This document shows positions 48,760-60,571 of a stretch of DNA of 64,000 nucleotides, one piece after another. The DNA is from Capsicum annuum (taxonomy: Eukaryota > Streptophyta > Magnoliopsida > Solanales > Solanaceae). The stretch is taken from the NCBI RefSeq assembly GCF_002878395.1, contig NC_061122.1, positions 81,701,525-81,765,524 of the forward strand, in the 5' to 3' direction. The notes below the pieces were generated by a model, which worked only from the letters and a program-made list of their open reading frames with translations, was not told where the DNA came from and made no database searches. A program made the position numbers and the translations under genes. How positions within the stretch are numbered: the first letter of the stretch is position 1; every line of letters starts with the position of its first letter.

Positions 48760-49185
48760 ATGGGAGACTATGATTGTAGTGAGGGATTTTATGGCTACGA
48801 TGATGTTGGAGATTATGGGGGTTATGAATATAGCCATGATCAAGACATGGGCAGAATTTAGAGTTATGGTTTTGAAGGAGAAAATAAGGTGAATGAACTT
48901 CTTAGTACTTATGGTCAATATGGAGATGATGTACGTCCTTGTGATGGTTCTTATGATGAATTTGGTGGATGTGAAGAGTCTTACACTTTCCACTCCGAAC
49001 CTAGAATTGGTGTAAGGTATAATCCCTTCCTTCGCAAAGCATATGAGATCCATCGTGAAAGTGCACGTGTGGAGCATAATGATTCATATTCTTCACCTTA
49101 TAGTACATCTTATCAGGGTCGAAGTGGTGTGAATGGGTATACTAGCTATAGTGTAGGTTGTCCCATAAGAAGAAGAGAGAATACA
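48760..49185 (+). pseudogene. C2 ORF1, first part: Tyr/Gly/Asp-rich protein
   Basis: It starts at ATG 48760 (MGDYDCSEGFYGYDD), has one in-frame TAG near 48859 and runs to 49185, a codon boundary, where D is inserted. The first 45 residues are rich in Tyr, Gly and Asp. No zinc knuckle or standard gag core is seen. The frame continues without change at 55865, so this part and the next form one gene. I do not recognise the N-terminal part. Its place after the leader suggests a gag-like role. Confidence 0.65.
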
Positions 49186-51413
49186 TGTAACGCCCCGAAA
49201 AATGGGTCCCGGAGCGTCATACGATGCTTGAGGCTACGAGTAGCCCCAAGCTAACCCTTTAAGCCATTTTCATTCAGTTCAACACAAATCAATGGGGTTT
49301 CCATAAATAACCCTCAAATATCAACAGAGTAATCATCATCCAATAATAAAAGAATTTCAGAAAGATAACAAAATAAGACTTATTAGTCAACTCCCTACAT
49401 CTATACTAGTCTGACAATCCTCTAAGAAAATCAATAAAATCAGCGAGCCATTGAGACATGCCCCAACTGACTCATACTCAGTTACCAAATGTAAACAATT
49501 CTGTGGAACCAACATCAGACATCATGTCCTCAAAACATGAGGACTCACCACGACAGAAGATGTAGAACAGCGTGCCCGAAGAATCACTGTCGAACCTGGA
49601 ATTGAGCACCTGAACCTACATTCCGAGAAAATGCAGCCCACATCCGAAGATGTGGGTCAGTACTATGGAAAGGAACCGAGTATATGAGGGTGTATGCAGT
49701 TGTATAAACATCATCATCATAAATATTTATAAGAAATATGCAGGATGTATGAAAGACTCATATAGCCCAAAGAAAATCATCATAATCATGAGAGGATGAA
49801 ATAAGTACAATAACACATGTGAGTCATCATATAATTTGTCAATCACTTTCAGTTCATCAAGAATATCAATTCTCATAATGTAAATATCATTTAAATCTTT
49901 CAAAAGAATAACTTTCACAATTCCACTTTCAAATCACTCCACCATTCACCATAGACACAAGGAAACACACACACACTGGGAGATCCTATAACCGACATAA
50001 ACCATGTGAGCTACATGGAGTCCAACGTACAACCCACGTTGGGGAGAGTCGTCCTATCCTTGGCATCAGAGTAGGACTATCGATTTCAAATCCACACAAA
50101 CTAGTGATCACTATATAAATCAGCCTCAGGCTCACTCCTACGGAGGCACGTAGTTCTAGGGAAGTAAGGTGGCTTTATACCTCCCACTCGGTGCTAAAGA
50201 TTTCTCCTAGACTTAGCTCAGATCATTTCAAAGACAATCCATAACAAAATAATTTCAGTAATATATAAATATACATCGGGAGCCATCATGCTTCCCAGCT
50301 ATCAAAATCAACCACGTTGTGGATATCTTTCACACTCGAGTTCAAAACATCTCCATTAAGACCAAAAGGTCAAACCATTCAATATATCTCAAATATTTAA
50401 CATCAACATGCTCATAACACATTTTCTCAAAAAAACATAATTTCCAATGGGGATTCACGACCCAAATATCAAAATCATGATAAATATCGTTCAAGATTGA
50501 TGCTCTATATCTCCACACATGTAAATTTATCTTTCAAAATCATAAATATCAAGATTTCATAATAATCATCATAAGATATGGGTTCATGCTTCAAATTCGT
50601 AAAAATCAAATAAAAATCATGCCTTTGTAAAGAAAATTACTTTTGGGCACAAGAATGAAAGAGAGTTCTTGTTGAAAAACCCCACATACCTTGAATGATG
50701 AACTTTAGATCGATACTTATTTTTGATATATTAATCGTGCCTTTAAATGATAGTTCTTAGAGTTCTTGAACTAGCAACTTGGAATCTTGAATAAATTTGC
50801 ACAATCAATGGTGAACTTTAGAGGTTCTAGAAGTTGGATATAGGAGCTTAGGGTTTTCTTTTTGAGGGAATTTGATGAAATATAACATATAATGCTTCTA
50901 ATAGGTTTTAATATAGGGTTTGGGCGGATTTTGGGTGAGGAGGTATGACCAAAACGCTCCTAAAAATCAAATAATTCTCTAATCTGTCCTTTGGTGAACT
51001 GTTTTGATAGTTTGAAGTATATCAACCATAACGTTTTACTCCAATATCCAAATTGGATGAACCAATTTCATTAGAAAGAGGACTCTCATATATTTCAGTT
51101 GATATACAGTATCTCACCCAGATCATTGTGTACGAGGAGTTATGATCGTTTGAAGTTGACCTAAAAATTCACTTTTGATAGGCTGAAGTAGATCGACCAT
51201 AACTTTTTTCTCCGATAGACAAATTGGATGAAACCAATTTCATTGGAAAGAGGACTCGCGGAGCTTTCTGTTGATATATAGTAAATCACCTAGATCATTA
51301 TGTACAAGGAGTTATGATCATTTAAAGTTGTAGAAAAAATACGCCAAGCCTCAGTACTTTTTCCTGCACATTTTACTGTTCACTACTATTCTCAGTTCGA
51401 TCAGAATGTTCAT
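49186..51413 (-). repeat. D 3' LTR, start deleted
   Basis: It matches 53366 to about 55671 of the other LTR. Similarity stops at GTTCAT near 51413, where the partner goes on for another 190 bases. The outer end, TGTAACGCCCCG on the plus strand, is intact. Confidence 0.9.
49637..49656. repeat. Perfect hairpin in D LTR
   Basis: Stem CCCACATC/GATGTGGG with loop CGAA. It matches the place of the N run in the other LTR. Confidence 0.9.
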
Positions 51414-51901
51414 TCCGGAAAGACATCAGAAAACTCTATTGACGACGTTAACAGACTGGAGAGTTGGAGTTTCAGACTTAGTGTCTTTGACTCTAACCGA
51501 ATGGTAAATACACCCCTTGGAAATAAGCTTTCTAGCTTTGAGGTAAAATGACTCTTGGGTGACACAGAATTTCCAGACCACTCAAACACGGATGCACCCG
51601 GAAACTGAAACTTGACCATTCGGGTCCGACAATCAATAGAGGCATAAGAAGAATACAGCCAGTCCATACCCAGAATCATATCAAAAGCTACCATGTCTAA
51701 CTCAATCAAAGCAGCCAACAAGACTCTATGAAGAACGGTAACAGGACACTTTTTACACACTTTTTCGGAAATAATAGAATCACCCACTGGGGTAGAAACT
51801 AGGATAGGCTCAAGAATAATCTCAGGACTCATTTCAAAATTTGCAGCAATCAAAGGTGTAACATATGAGAAACTGGATCCAGGATCCAACAAAGCATACA
51901 C
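51414..51901 (-). pseudogene. D aspartic protease, cut after the domain
   Basis: The active site is LLDPGSSFSYV (D-P-G at 51886-51878). The domain end reads MILGMDWLYSSYASIDC, and the linker runs to EFSDVFPE, where RT would begin. Instead the sequence joins the LTR. The protease itself is open and has no broken catalytic residue by family D standards. The frame is offset from the zinc knuckle frame upstream. Confidence 0.88.
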
Positions 51902-53152
51902 ATCAAACTAAAATATACGAAGCATACCAGTAACAAATCGGGAGAGTCCTCCTGTTCCTGGCGGGATGGTAAAGCATAGAATCTATTTTGGCGGTGCCCG
52001 CTAGCATTGCTAGAATAGGCGCCCTGAGCTAGGGCTGGGCGAGTCGCTGGAACTGGAACACTAACAGTCTGAGTATGGCACTGAGGGCGATAGTCACGAT
52101 GCCCTTGTCCATCCTGTAGACAATCTCTAACTCTGTGACCCATGTCACCACATCGAAAATAACCCCTCTTCTCACCCCAACACTCACCCAAATGAGCCCT
52201 ATCACACTTAGGACACAGGGGATGATTTGGCTTACTGCCAGCACTGTACTAGGACCTTGATGCTATGACCTGCTACCTTGCTCCTACCTACCTCTAGGCA
52301 TGAGAGCACTAATAGATAACGATACTGGTATAAACAAATAATCCTGATACTGAGGGCGACTCCCTTCCTGTGATCTAGTCTGACCATGTTCGTGCTGCTC
52401 GAACCCAGCACTCTTATTTCCTCTTATTCTATCTCTCTCCTTAATTTTGTCTGCCTCAATCTGTTTGGCATGAGTCATCAGCCTGGAAAGATTCATCTCA
52501 CTATTCAGCATAGCTGACCTACACTCCTTAACCATATAACTAGACACTCCAGTCACAAACTTACTCATACTAGCTCGATTATCAGCCCCTAAGTCAAGAG
52601 CATACTTGGCCAACTGATTGAACTTTAGACAGTGCTCCCTAACAATAGAGCCCTGTCGCAGGTTCATAAACTCTTCCACCTTCGCCTCTCTCATTCCAAA
52701 GGGAAAAACTTATCCTGGAATACATCCTAGAACTCTTGCCAAGTTGTAGGGACAGCTCCCTCACCTTTATATTTCCTCCAAGAAACAACCCAGTCATAAG
52801 CAAGGTCTTTCAACCTATACGCAGCCAACTCCACACTATGTTCCTCAGATAAATGCATCACCTGAGTAATCTTTCGCACCTCCTCTAAAAACAACTGTGG
52901 ATCCTCATCAGACTTGGACCCATAGAATTTTGGCGGATTCATCCACATGAAGTCACGGATCTTGGCAGCAACTGAATCACCTCCCTATTGGTGTGGAGCC
53001 GGGGCAGGGTTGGCCTGAACATTTGTAGTAATAGCTTAGGCCAGTGCTTAAAAGGCTACTTGAAATTCAGCATGAGACACCTTTTCATTCAATGGGTCAA
53101 TGAGTTGAGGTTGTTGACCATCATTATTTCTTCTCGCTCAATGTGGAGGCAT
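51902..53152 (-). pseudogene. D gag with zinc knuckle (broken)
   Basis: The start is ATG at 53152 (minus), reading MPPH then TGA. The gag core is in two open pieces, 52948-52727 (MNPPKFYGSKSDEDPQLFLEEV) and 52694-52284 (MREAKVEEFMNLRQGS..KFNQLAKYA), joined by a frameshift. The zinc region near 52220-52130 has C-x2-C-x3-H-x3-C (CPKCDRAHLGEC), then YFRCGDMGHRVRDC, where the first Cys is Tyr. It is Tekay-type by motif layout. Confidence 0.88.
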
Positions 53153-53349
53153 ATTTCTGAAAGAGGAGAGCACGAATCAATAGCAAAGAGAGACACTTTA
53201 AGCACGATAGACTTCTAAAAGAAAGAATCACACTTTTTCCTAAAACGTCTTGTAGCCTCTTACTCATAGATGTGGAGTGCTACACACCGATGATCAAAAA
53301 TCTACTTAACGCGGCTTGTCAGACTCCCTAGAACACCTTAAAACCTTAG

Positions 53350-53361
53350 GCTCTAATACCA
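53350..53361 (-). other. D primer-binding site
   Basis: On the minus strand TGGTATTAGAGC, one base off the tRNA-Met complement, four bases from the LTR edge. Confidence 0.88.
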
Positions 53362-53365
53362 AGTT

Positions 53366-55859
53366 TGTAACACCTTGGAAAATGGGTCTCGAAGCATCAC
53401 ACGGTGCTTGAGGCTACGAGTAGCCCCAAGCTAATCCTTTGAGCCATTTTCATTCAGTTTAACACAAATCAACGGGGTTTCCATAAATAACCCTCAAATA
53501 TCAATAGAGTAATCATCATCCAAGAATAAAAGAATTTCAGAGAGATAATAAAAATACGACTTATTAGTCAACTCTTAACATCTATACTAGTCTGACAAGA
53601 CTCTAAGAAAATTAATAAAATCAGCGACCCATTGAGACATGCCCCAATTGACTCATACTCAATTATCAAATGTAAACAATTTTGTAAAACCAACATCAGA
53701 CATCATGTCCTCAGAACATGAGGACTCACCATGATAGAGGATGTAGAACAGCGTGCCTAAAGAATCACTGTCGAACCTGAAATTGAGCACCTGAACCTAC
53801 ATTCCGAGAAAATGCAGCCCACATCNNNNNNNNNNNNNNNNNNNNNNNNNNNNNNNNNNNNNNNNNNNNNNNNNNNNNNNNNNNNNNNNNNNNNNNNNNN
53901 NNNNNNNNNNNNNNNNNNNNNNNNNATGGAAAGGAATCGAGTATATGGGGGTGTATGTAGTTGTATAAACATCATCATCATAAATATTTATAAGAAATAT
54001 GCAGGATGTATAAAAGACTCACATAGCCCAAAGAAAACTATCATAATCATGAGAGGATGAAATAAGTAAAATAACACATGTGAGTCATCATATAATTTGT
54101 CAATCACTTTCAGTTCATCAAGAATATCAATTCTCATAATGTAAATATCATTTAAATCTTTCAAAAGAATAACTTTCACAATTCCACTTTCAAATTACTT
54201 CACCATTTACCATAGACACAGAGAAACGCACACACACTGGGAGATCCTATAACCAACATAAACCATGTGAGCTACATATAGTCGAACATACAACCCACGT
54301 TGGGGAGAGCCGTCCTATCCTTGGCATCGGAGTAGGACTATCGATATCAAATCCACACAAACTAGTGATCACTATATAAATCAGCCTCAGGCTCACTCCT
54401 ACGGGGTCACATAGTTATAGGGAAGTAAGGTCGCTTTATACCTCCCACTCGGTGCTAAAGATTTCTTCCAAACTTAGGTCAGATCATTTCAAAGACAATC
54501 CATAACAAAATAATTTGAGTAATATATAAATATACATTGAGAGCTATCATGCTTTCCATCTATCAAAATCAACCACGTTGTGCATTTTTTTCACACTCGA
54601 GTTCAAAAAAACTCCATTAAGACTAAAAGGTCAAATCATTCGAAATATCTCAAATATTCAACATCAACGTGCTTATAACACACTTTCTTAAAAAAACACA
54701 ATTTTCAATGGGGATTCATGACCCAAATATCAAAATCATGATAAATATCATTCAAGATTCATGCTCAATATCTCCACACATGTAAATTCATCTTTCAAAA
54801 TCATAAATATCAAGATTTCATAATAATCATCATAAGATATAGGTTCATGCTTCAAATTCGTAAAAACCAAATAAAAATCATGCCTTTGTAAAGAAAATTA
54901 CTTTTGGGCACAAGAACGAAAGAGAGTTCTTGTTGAAAAACCCCACATAGCTTGAATGATGAACTTTAGATAGATACTCATTTTTGAGATGTTAATCGTG
55001 CCTTTGAATGATGGTTCTTGGAGTTCTTGAACTAGGAACTTGGAATCTTGAATAAATTTACAGAATTAATGGTGAACTTTGGAGGCTCTTGAAGTTGGAT
55101 GTAGGAGCTTAGAGTTTTCTTTTTGAGGGAATTTGATGAAATATAACATATAATACTTCTAATAGGTTTTAATATACGGTTTGGATGGATTTTGGGTGGG
55201 GGGGATAACCAAAATGCCTCTAAAAATCAAATAATTCTCGAATCTGTCCTTTGGTGGACTGTTTTGATAGTATGAAGTAGATCAACCATAACGTTTTACT
55301 CCAATATCCAAATTGGATGAAACTAATTTCATTAAAAATAGGACTCTCATATATTTCTGTTGATATATAGTATCTCACCCAAATCATTGTTTACGAGGAG
55401 TTATGATCATTTGAAGTTGACCCAAAAATTTACTTTTGATAGGCTGAAGTAGATTGACCATAACTCTTTTCTCCTATAGACAAATTGGATGAAACCAATT
55501 TTATCGGAAAGAGGACTCGCAGAGATTTTCGTTGATATATAGTAAATCACCTAGATCATTATTTACAAGGATTTATGATCGTTTAAAGCTGGAGCAAAAA
55601 TACGCCAGGCCTCAGTACTTTTTCCTGCACGTTTTATTGTTTACTACTATTCACGGTTCGATTGGAATGTTCATAAATCGTTGCTCGATTGTCCATTTTG
55701 GATGATCCACGTATCATTCGAAATCTTATTCGATACTCTACGCAATGGTGGGTCATAATCTAAGACATTCCACACGAAAAATTTATAATTTATTCTAGAA
55801 GATAGAACCCAACACGTTTACGCACAAAATTTTAACAAAAAATTTCCCAGGGTATTACA
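53366..55859 (-). repeat. D 5' LTR, with assembly gap
   Basis: On the minus strand it starts TGTAATACCC and ends AAGGTGTTACA. It includes 100 N. The last 190 bases on the plus strand (55671-55859) are found only in this copy. Confidence 0.92.
53826..53925. other. Assembly gap (100 N)
   Basis: It is a round-number placeholder. The sister LTR has only 20 bases between the same flanks (ACATC and ATGGAAAGG). Confidence 0.98.
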
Positions 55860-56344
55860 ATACATCTCCAAGGCCGAAGGGTACTCATGTGCCCATGGGT
55901 TGTCCTAAAATCTACAATGTTGATCCTAGGAGAAGTGTTTACTCTATAAAGGTAAGCATTTATTGGGTACCGGGCTACCTCCTTTTGCTAGATGATTGGC
56001 GTCATAAGAACTGCATCATGCCACCCATGGTTGACTATTTGGGGTTGTTTCAAGAACTTTTACTTGTTCCATATTCCTTGTACAGGTATAAGGTTACCGA
56101 GAGAGTGAGGACTGTCTTCACCCAATTTGAATACTATGAGAAGGTGCGGTGCAATATCTTCCCCTTAACACTAGGTCATATATTCTTGGGTGCTGATTGG
56201 TTCGCACAACATAGAGTTCCAAATGTGCTAAATTGGCCTAAGGTTGTAGTGGACCATTGGAGAAATTATCTCTTTACCTCAATTTTTCCCAAACCACAAG
56301 GAGATGTGATTACTTACTCCAAGCCAAATGATTATGACAAATAA
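55860..56344 (+). pseudogene. C2 ORF1, second part: retropepsin-like domain with altered active site
   Basis: The frame continues from 49185 once D and one ATACA copy are removed. The text LLLDDWRHKNCIMPPMVDYL matches, column by column, the family A protease block LVIDSGSCVNVV..MVNFL. The Asp is kept, but Ser-Gly of D-S-G reads Asp-Trp. Later PYSL, YYEKVRCNIFPL and HIFLGADWF match PYKL, YQDEVLCDVIPM and HLLLGRPWQ. It ends at TAA 56342. The homology is read by eye. I infer a protease fold that is inactive or altered. It may be a structural part of a particle protein. Confidence 0.65.
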
Positions 56345-56486
56345 AAGATTGAGAGGAATAAGGGTGTACAAATTCAAAAGTAGAGAAAGGAGAGGTTATG
56401 TGGAGTGAAGTGAGAGGGTTGCCACCAAATTGTGCTAACTATGTTTGTCCTTATATTTATAAGGATATATTTGTATAGGTAGTAAC

Positions 56487-57148
56487 ATGGCAAGCGGAGG
56501 AGCACAACGCCAATAAGAAGTTGCTGCCAAAGAATCTGGGAAACCTTCACACCACGGGAAAGAAGAATCTACTCAAGAACTTCAAGGTAAAATAGCTAAC
56601 TCTTACACTTTTGTGCATGTGAATGATAATTGTGTGGCTAGTAGCCCATTAAGTGTGATTAGTAGCTTACCTATTTGTGAGTCTATTGATTTTTTGCCTC
56701 TTGTTGATGATGTACTTGTTGTGAGTATGGATACACTAATTGATCCTATTTATGATCGAATTGACTCTTCTTATAAGATCAATTTACACCTAGTGTTGAA
56801 GCCATTGTGTTGAATGATAATACATCATTTATTAATTCTTTACCCCTTGATGATAATGTACATATTGTGAATGTGGATACACTAGTTGATCCTATTGATG
56901 ACCGAATTGACTCTTCTTATAAGATCAATTTATGTCCACCTAGTGTTGAAGCCAATGTGTTGAATGATAGTACATCATCTTGTGAGAATTGTGTTGATCA
57001 ACTTATGTGCAAAATTTGTCCACCACTTGAGGATGTGTGTGATGTATTTAATGGATCTCAAGTGAGTGATGATATTGAAAATGTTGATCAAATAAATAAG
57101 AGTGACCCCTTTAGCATGACCTCTAGTGAATGTTCTACTCTCAGTTTT
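56487..57148 (+). pseudogene. C2 ORF2: unknown protein with tandem coding repeat
   Basis: ATG 56487 (MASGGAQRQ), then a TAA at 56514, then open to 56813. Two copies of a 146-base block follow (about 56693-56838 and 56839-56984), coding for LPL.DDV..V..DTL.DPI.DRIDSSYKINL. The first copy lacks four bases (TGTC near 56788), which shifts its frame. The second copy stays open past the E border at 57148. It is acidic with many Asp, Ser and Val. No known domain is seen. Confidence 0.55.
56693..56984 (+). repeat. 146-base tandem duplication in C2 ORF2
   Basis: The units share GAATTGACTCTTCTTATAAG at 56758 and 56904. They differ at several bases and a 4-base indel. Confidence 0.85.
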
Positions 57149-58571
57149 CGTAACGACCCAAAATCACCTCGCGGTACGTCACGCGGTGCTTAAGGTTACA
57201 AGTAGCCCCAAGCTAACCCGTTAAGCCTGTTCTACTAATAACACTCATTTCAAGATGAAATAATTCAAACACTAGCATAGTTATATCATATGAAAGGAAA
57301 TACGGAGAAAATGTTCGGTCCAAAAGACCAAGCAATACCGGAAACCTCAACACAACCATAATCTGATAACTAGTTTGACAAAGTCTCTACAAATCCATGA
57401 ACTAGAGAGTCGTTGGGACAGGTCCCAGTTTAAATAAACTAGAAATAACAACATAGTCTCTCAAAATATGGATATGTTTGAATATAGGTCCTTGAACCAT
57501 GAGGACTCACCATAGTAGGAATGTAGATAGAGGTACTCAAAAATCACTGACGAGGTTGGGACTGAGCACCTGAACCTATATTATATGACAATGTAGCACA
57601 TAGACGTATATATGGATCAGCACTTGAGAATGTACTATGTATATAGGGGTGCATGCATTTATATTAAACAACATCAATGCTCTTTAATCAAATCATGTAT
57701 GTAATAAGTAATGACTCACATGGCTTGAATAAGTATAAAATGCAAAGCTCATGAATCATGTAAAATGGAACATATAACACAATCTCCTGAGTCATTATAC
57801 TTTTAGCTTTGAAATTTGTATTCTTCTGTTATTCTCATTACTCAAGGCTAAAGGAAACTTTAAGCAATACTTTCAACTCATGCATATGTCTCATGGAGAG
57901 TAAAACTTCTTTAATGCTCAAGAATTCATAACTCTTTTGAACTCAAATACTTGGAATTCGGAATCATATAACTTTGGAACATTGGAACATACTTGAAGGC
58001 ATTTCATTCACGTTAGGAAAATATCTTATTTCAATCTTTAGGGAAAAATACTCATATCAAGGGAAAGTATTTTAGTTTTAAAGGAATATATCTTATCTCA
58101 AAGCTTTAGATTTAAGGGAGATTCTCTTAACCGATATAAACCATGCGAGCTACATGGATTCCAATGTTTTATCCTCCTAAGAAAGAGACCCCACGTTGGG
58201 GAGAAGTGCCATACTCTTTGCCAGGGAGCATAACCTCAATTTAGTGATCACTTATCTCGGCCTTGGGCCCAATATCTAAGCCTTAGGCATAACAATCATC
58301 ATAGCCTTAGGCCCAACCTATGGTGGCACATAGTTCTGGGGTAAGAAATCTTGGTATCTTACCCAACTCGGTGCTAAATACTACTCCCTTTAGTTTATCT
58401 TGCTCATCTCATGAAAATCCACTTTAGAATAATCTCATGGTTCAATAAGAACCCAATAATCAAATCTGTAATCTCATGTATTACAGTGGATTTCAAAACT
58501 CAATAACCATTAGGTCAAAACATTTCTCAATAATCTCCGAATACTTAAATCATGGGTGCTTATAGCACAAT
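57149..58571 (-). mobile_element. E: LTR fragment related to D
   Basis: On the plus strand it begins CGTAACGACCC (TGTAACGCCCC in D) and follows the D LTR in outline: GAGGACTCACCA, ACCTGAACCTA, CCTTGGGCCC, CACGTTGGGGAGA. It diverges strongly in detail, so it is a separate subfamily. It is cut at 58571 by the A4 insertion, and its other half is not in view. Confidence 0.75.
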
Positions 58572-59391
58572 TGATACGGGTGTATAAAGCTATCCAATAC
58601 ATTCTCGACCATTCACACAAAGCCAAGCTCGAGAGTTATAAAAACTACAAGCCATGTTCATGCAAATGGCCGTGTGTGAATTGGTACTTGATCCGCCAAA
58701 GAGCTTAAATGTTTTTAAGTATGAAGAGGAGCCTTGAAGTGTAATAAATTACACTCAAACGGCGCCCCATAATCGAAGGGTAGGAGGGTCATTTGTCCTT
58801 CATTTTGTGTGTAATATAAATAGATGCTAGTAGGGTTATTTTCAGCACTTATTTCATACTTCATATTTCACAACAACAAGTCTTGTAACATTGAACATTT
58901 CTCTCTCTCTTATTCTTAAGAGTAGAACCTGAAATCTGTTCAACAAAGTGTAGTTACACTTGTGTTGTTTCTAGGCTAGAAACTTGAGATCTTGAGGTTC
59001 ATAGATCTTTGGGTCTAAGTAAGAACTTAGTGCTGAAATCTTTGGGTCTTAGAGTCCTTTCTTCAAGTTAGGGTTCATAGATTCTAGGATATCTGTGTCA
59101 AGTTACTATCTTTTATTTTTGTACTCTTGAAACTATTGCAGTAACTTAGTGAAGCTGTGTGGGGCTGATTTTGATTCACTATAATTCCTGCCATTTGTTG
59201 TTCTTGCTGTTAAAATTGTACTCTTTGTAATATTTCATCTTGTTTTCATTGTAATTTTGAAGTCTAGTGAAGCTGGGTGTAGCCTATTTTGACTCACTAG
59301 CACCTTGTTGCTCATCTTGTAGTTCTTGTGTTAGCTTATTCATCTTGTTCTTGTTGCTGGATTCTTCTGTTGTGGACTTGATAGTGCATCA
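58572..59391 (+). repeat. A4 5' LTR
   Basis: It starts TGATACGGGTG and ends GTGCATCA, 820 bases. The last 200 bases differ from A1-A3, so it is a slightly different subfamily. TATA box at 58815. Confidence 0.9.
58815..58823 (+). promoter_or_regulatory. TATA box of A4 LTR
   Basis: TATAAATAG at the usual family A position. Confidence 0.55.
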
Positions 59392-59393
59392 TT

Positions 59394-59405
59394 TTGTATC
59401 AAAGT
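59394..59405 (+). other. A4 primer-binding site, worn
   Basis: TTGTATCAAAGT after the LTR, a changed form of TGGTATCA plus AAGT. It is similar in place to C1 and C2. Confidence 0.65.
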
Positions 59406-60571
59406 CATATTTGATTTTGTTCTAAAAATATCAATCTTGGTCTTGAGACCTTGAAAACTACCAAAAAAAATTAAAAATAAACTGAAATTTGCAAATTCCA
59501 GAAACAGTCAAATCTGCCACCTTTGTGTTCTTGGCCGAAAATTGTGTTGTGTTGATGTATGGGCCGAGATTTTCTTTATTTTTTTTTACTATATCTTATA
59601 GTATTTTTCTTGTTTAGAGTGTTCCTAGTGTGGGTTTCTTTCTCACCAACACTAAAGGTGTCTAGATCTAAAGTTGAGCTTAAAATATTGGCCATATGTT
59701 GTGACTTGTTGTTGACGATTGGTGATGTTGTGTCATGTTTTTGAAGAAGTTGTTGTTGGGATCTTGAAGTTTGTTGTGGTTTTCATCTAGTTCTTTATCT
59801 TTTCTTACAACTTAACATAATCAAAAAGTGCAATATAAATTCAAGAGGTGAAGCTGAAAGTTGTAAACATTTTTGTGAGAAGCCTTGAACGCATCACTTC
59901 CTAGACTAAACTTCTACTTTTCAGCAACTTTTTCTTATTTCAAGAATCTTGTGTTGTGGGACAAGATACTTTTTCTTATTTCAAGAACCTTGTGTTGTGG
60001 GACAAGATACTTTTGCTATTTTAAGACATGTTTTCCCTCCAAAACCAATTGTCATCCTTTCCAAATTGTGTAAAGAATTAAATTTCAGAATTGGTGCTTA
60101 AATTGTGTGGTACTAAGACCAATTGCATGCTGCCATGTCACCCATTTGCTACTGTTCACGTCACCCATTTTCTACTATTCACATCATTAATAAGCTCAAA
60201 TTTAGGTTTTTCTAGTTTCTAATTATTGATTCTTAGTTTCATTACTTGGTTCCAGAACTGATTAACAAGATAATACACTCCTACTAGGTTGTCAATTAGT
60301 CCTTTTGAGTTCCTTTATTCGTGTCCACGTTTACTTGGGTGATTTTATTCATTTGAATATGTTGTAACTTCTTAAATCCAGTCCGTCGAGAATTCTTTGA
60401 GTTTCAAACAAGAATCTACTCTAGAAAAGAGCTTTAGTCATATCTTAAGGATTCATGATTACTAGCCAAACTACAACACTTGTGGAGCTCAAGTGTGAGT
60501 GAACCAAGAGAGTGTGAGTGAGGAGAGGTTAATGCTAACTTGTTTGCTAATTGTGTAGGTGACACCTTGAC
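59406..60571 (+). other. A4 untranslated leader
   Basis: It is rich in T and A, with a 41-base tandem duplication at 59927-59967 and 59968-60008 (each with TTGTGTTGTGGGACAAGATA). No coding content is seen. The end TGTGTAGGTGACA just before the gag ATG resembles the TTTTGTAGGTACA before C2 ORF1. Confidence 0.6.

Larger units (their letters stand above)
49186..55859 (-). mobile_element. D: minus-strand chromovirus derivative without pol
   Basis: ATACA is duplicated at 49181-49185 and 55860-55864. On the minus strand the order is 5' LTR, primer site, gag, zinc knuckle, protease, then directly a 3' LTR whose first 190 or so bases are missing. RT, RNase H, integrase, chromodomain and purine tract are absent. 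Gag and protease are Tekay-like (MPPH start, DPGSS active site). A 100-base run of N lies in the 5' LTR. Confidence 0.93.
46581..57148 (+). mobile_element. C2: family C element, split by D and cut by E
   Basis: Order is LTR, primer site, long A-rich leader, ORF1 (split by D), ORF2 with internal repeats. It is then cut by an E LTR. No RT, RNase H or integrase is seen. The rest lies beyond E or is lost, so non-autonomous status is likely but not proven. LTR ends, primer site and TATA box tie it to C1 and, more loosely, to family A. Confidence 0.75.

Noticed and set aside
53757..54060. Two frames spanning the N run
   Set aside because: They are open only because N codons are not read as stops. 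The region is LTR.
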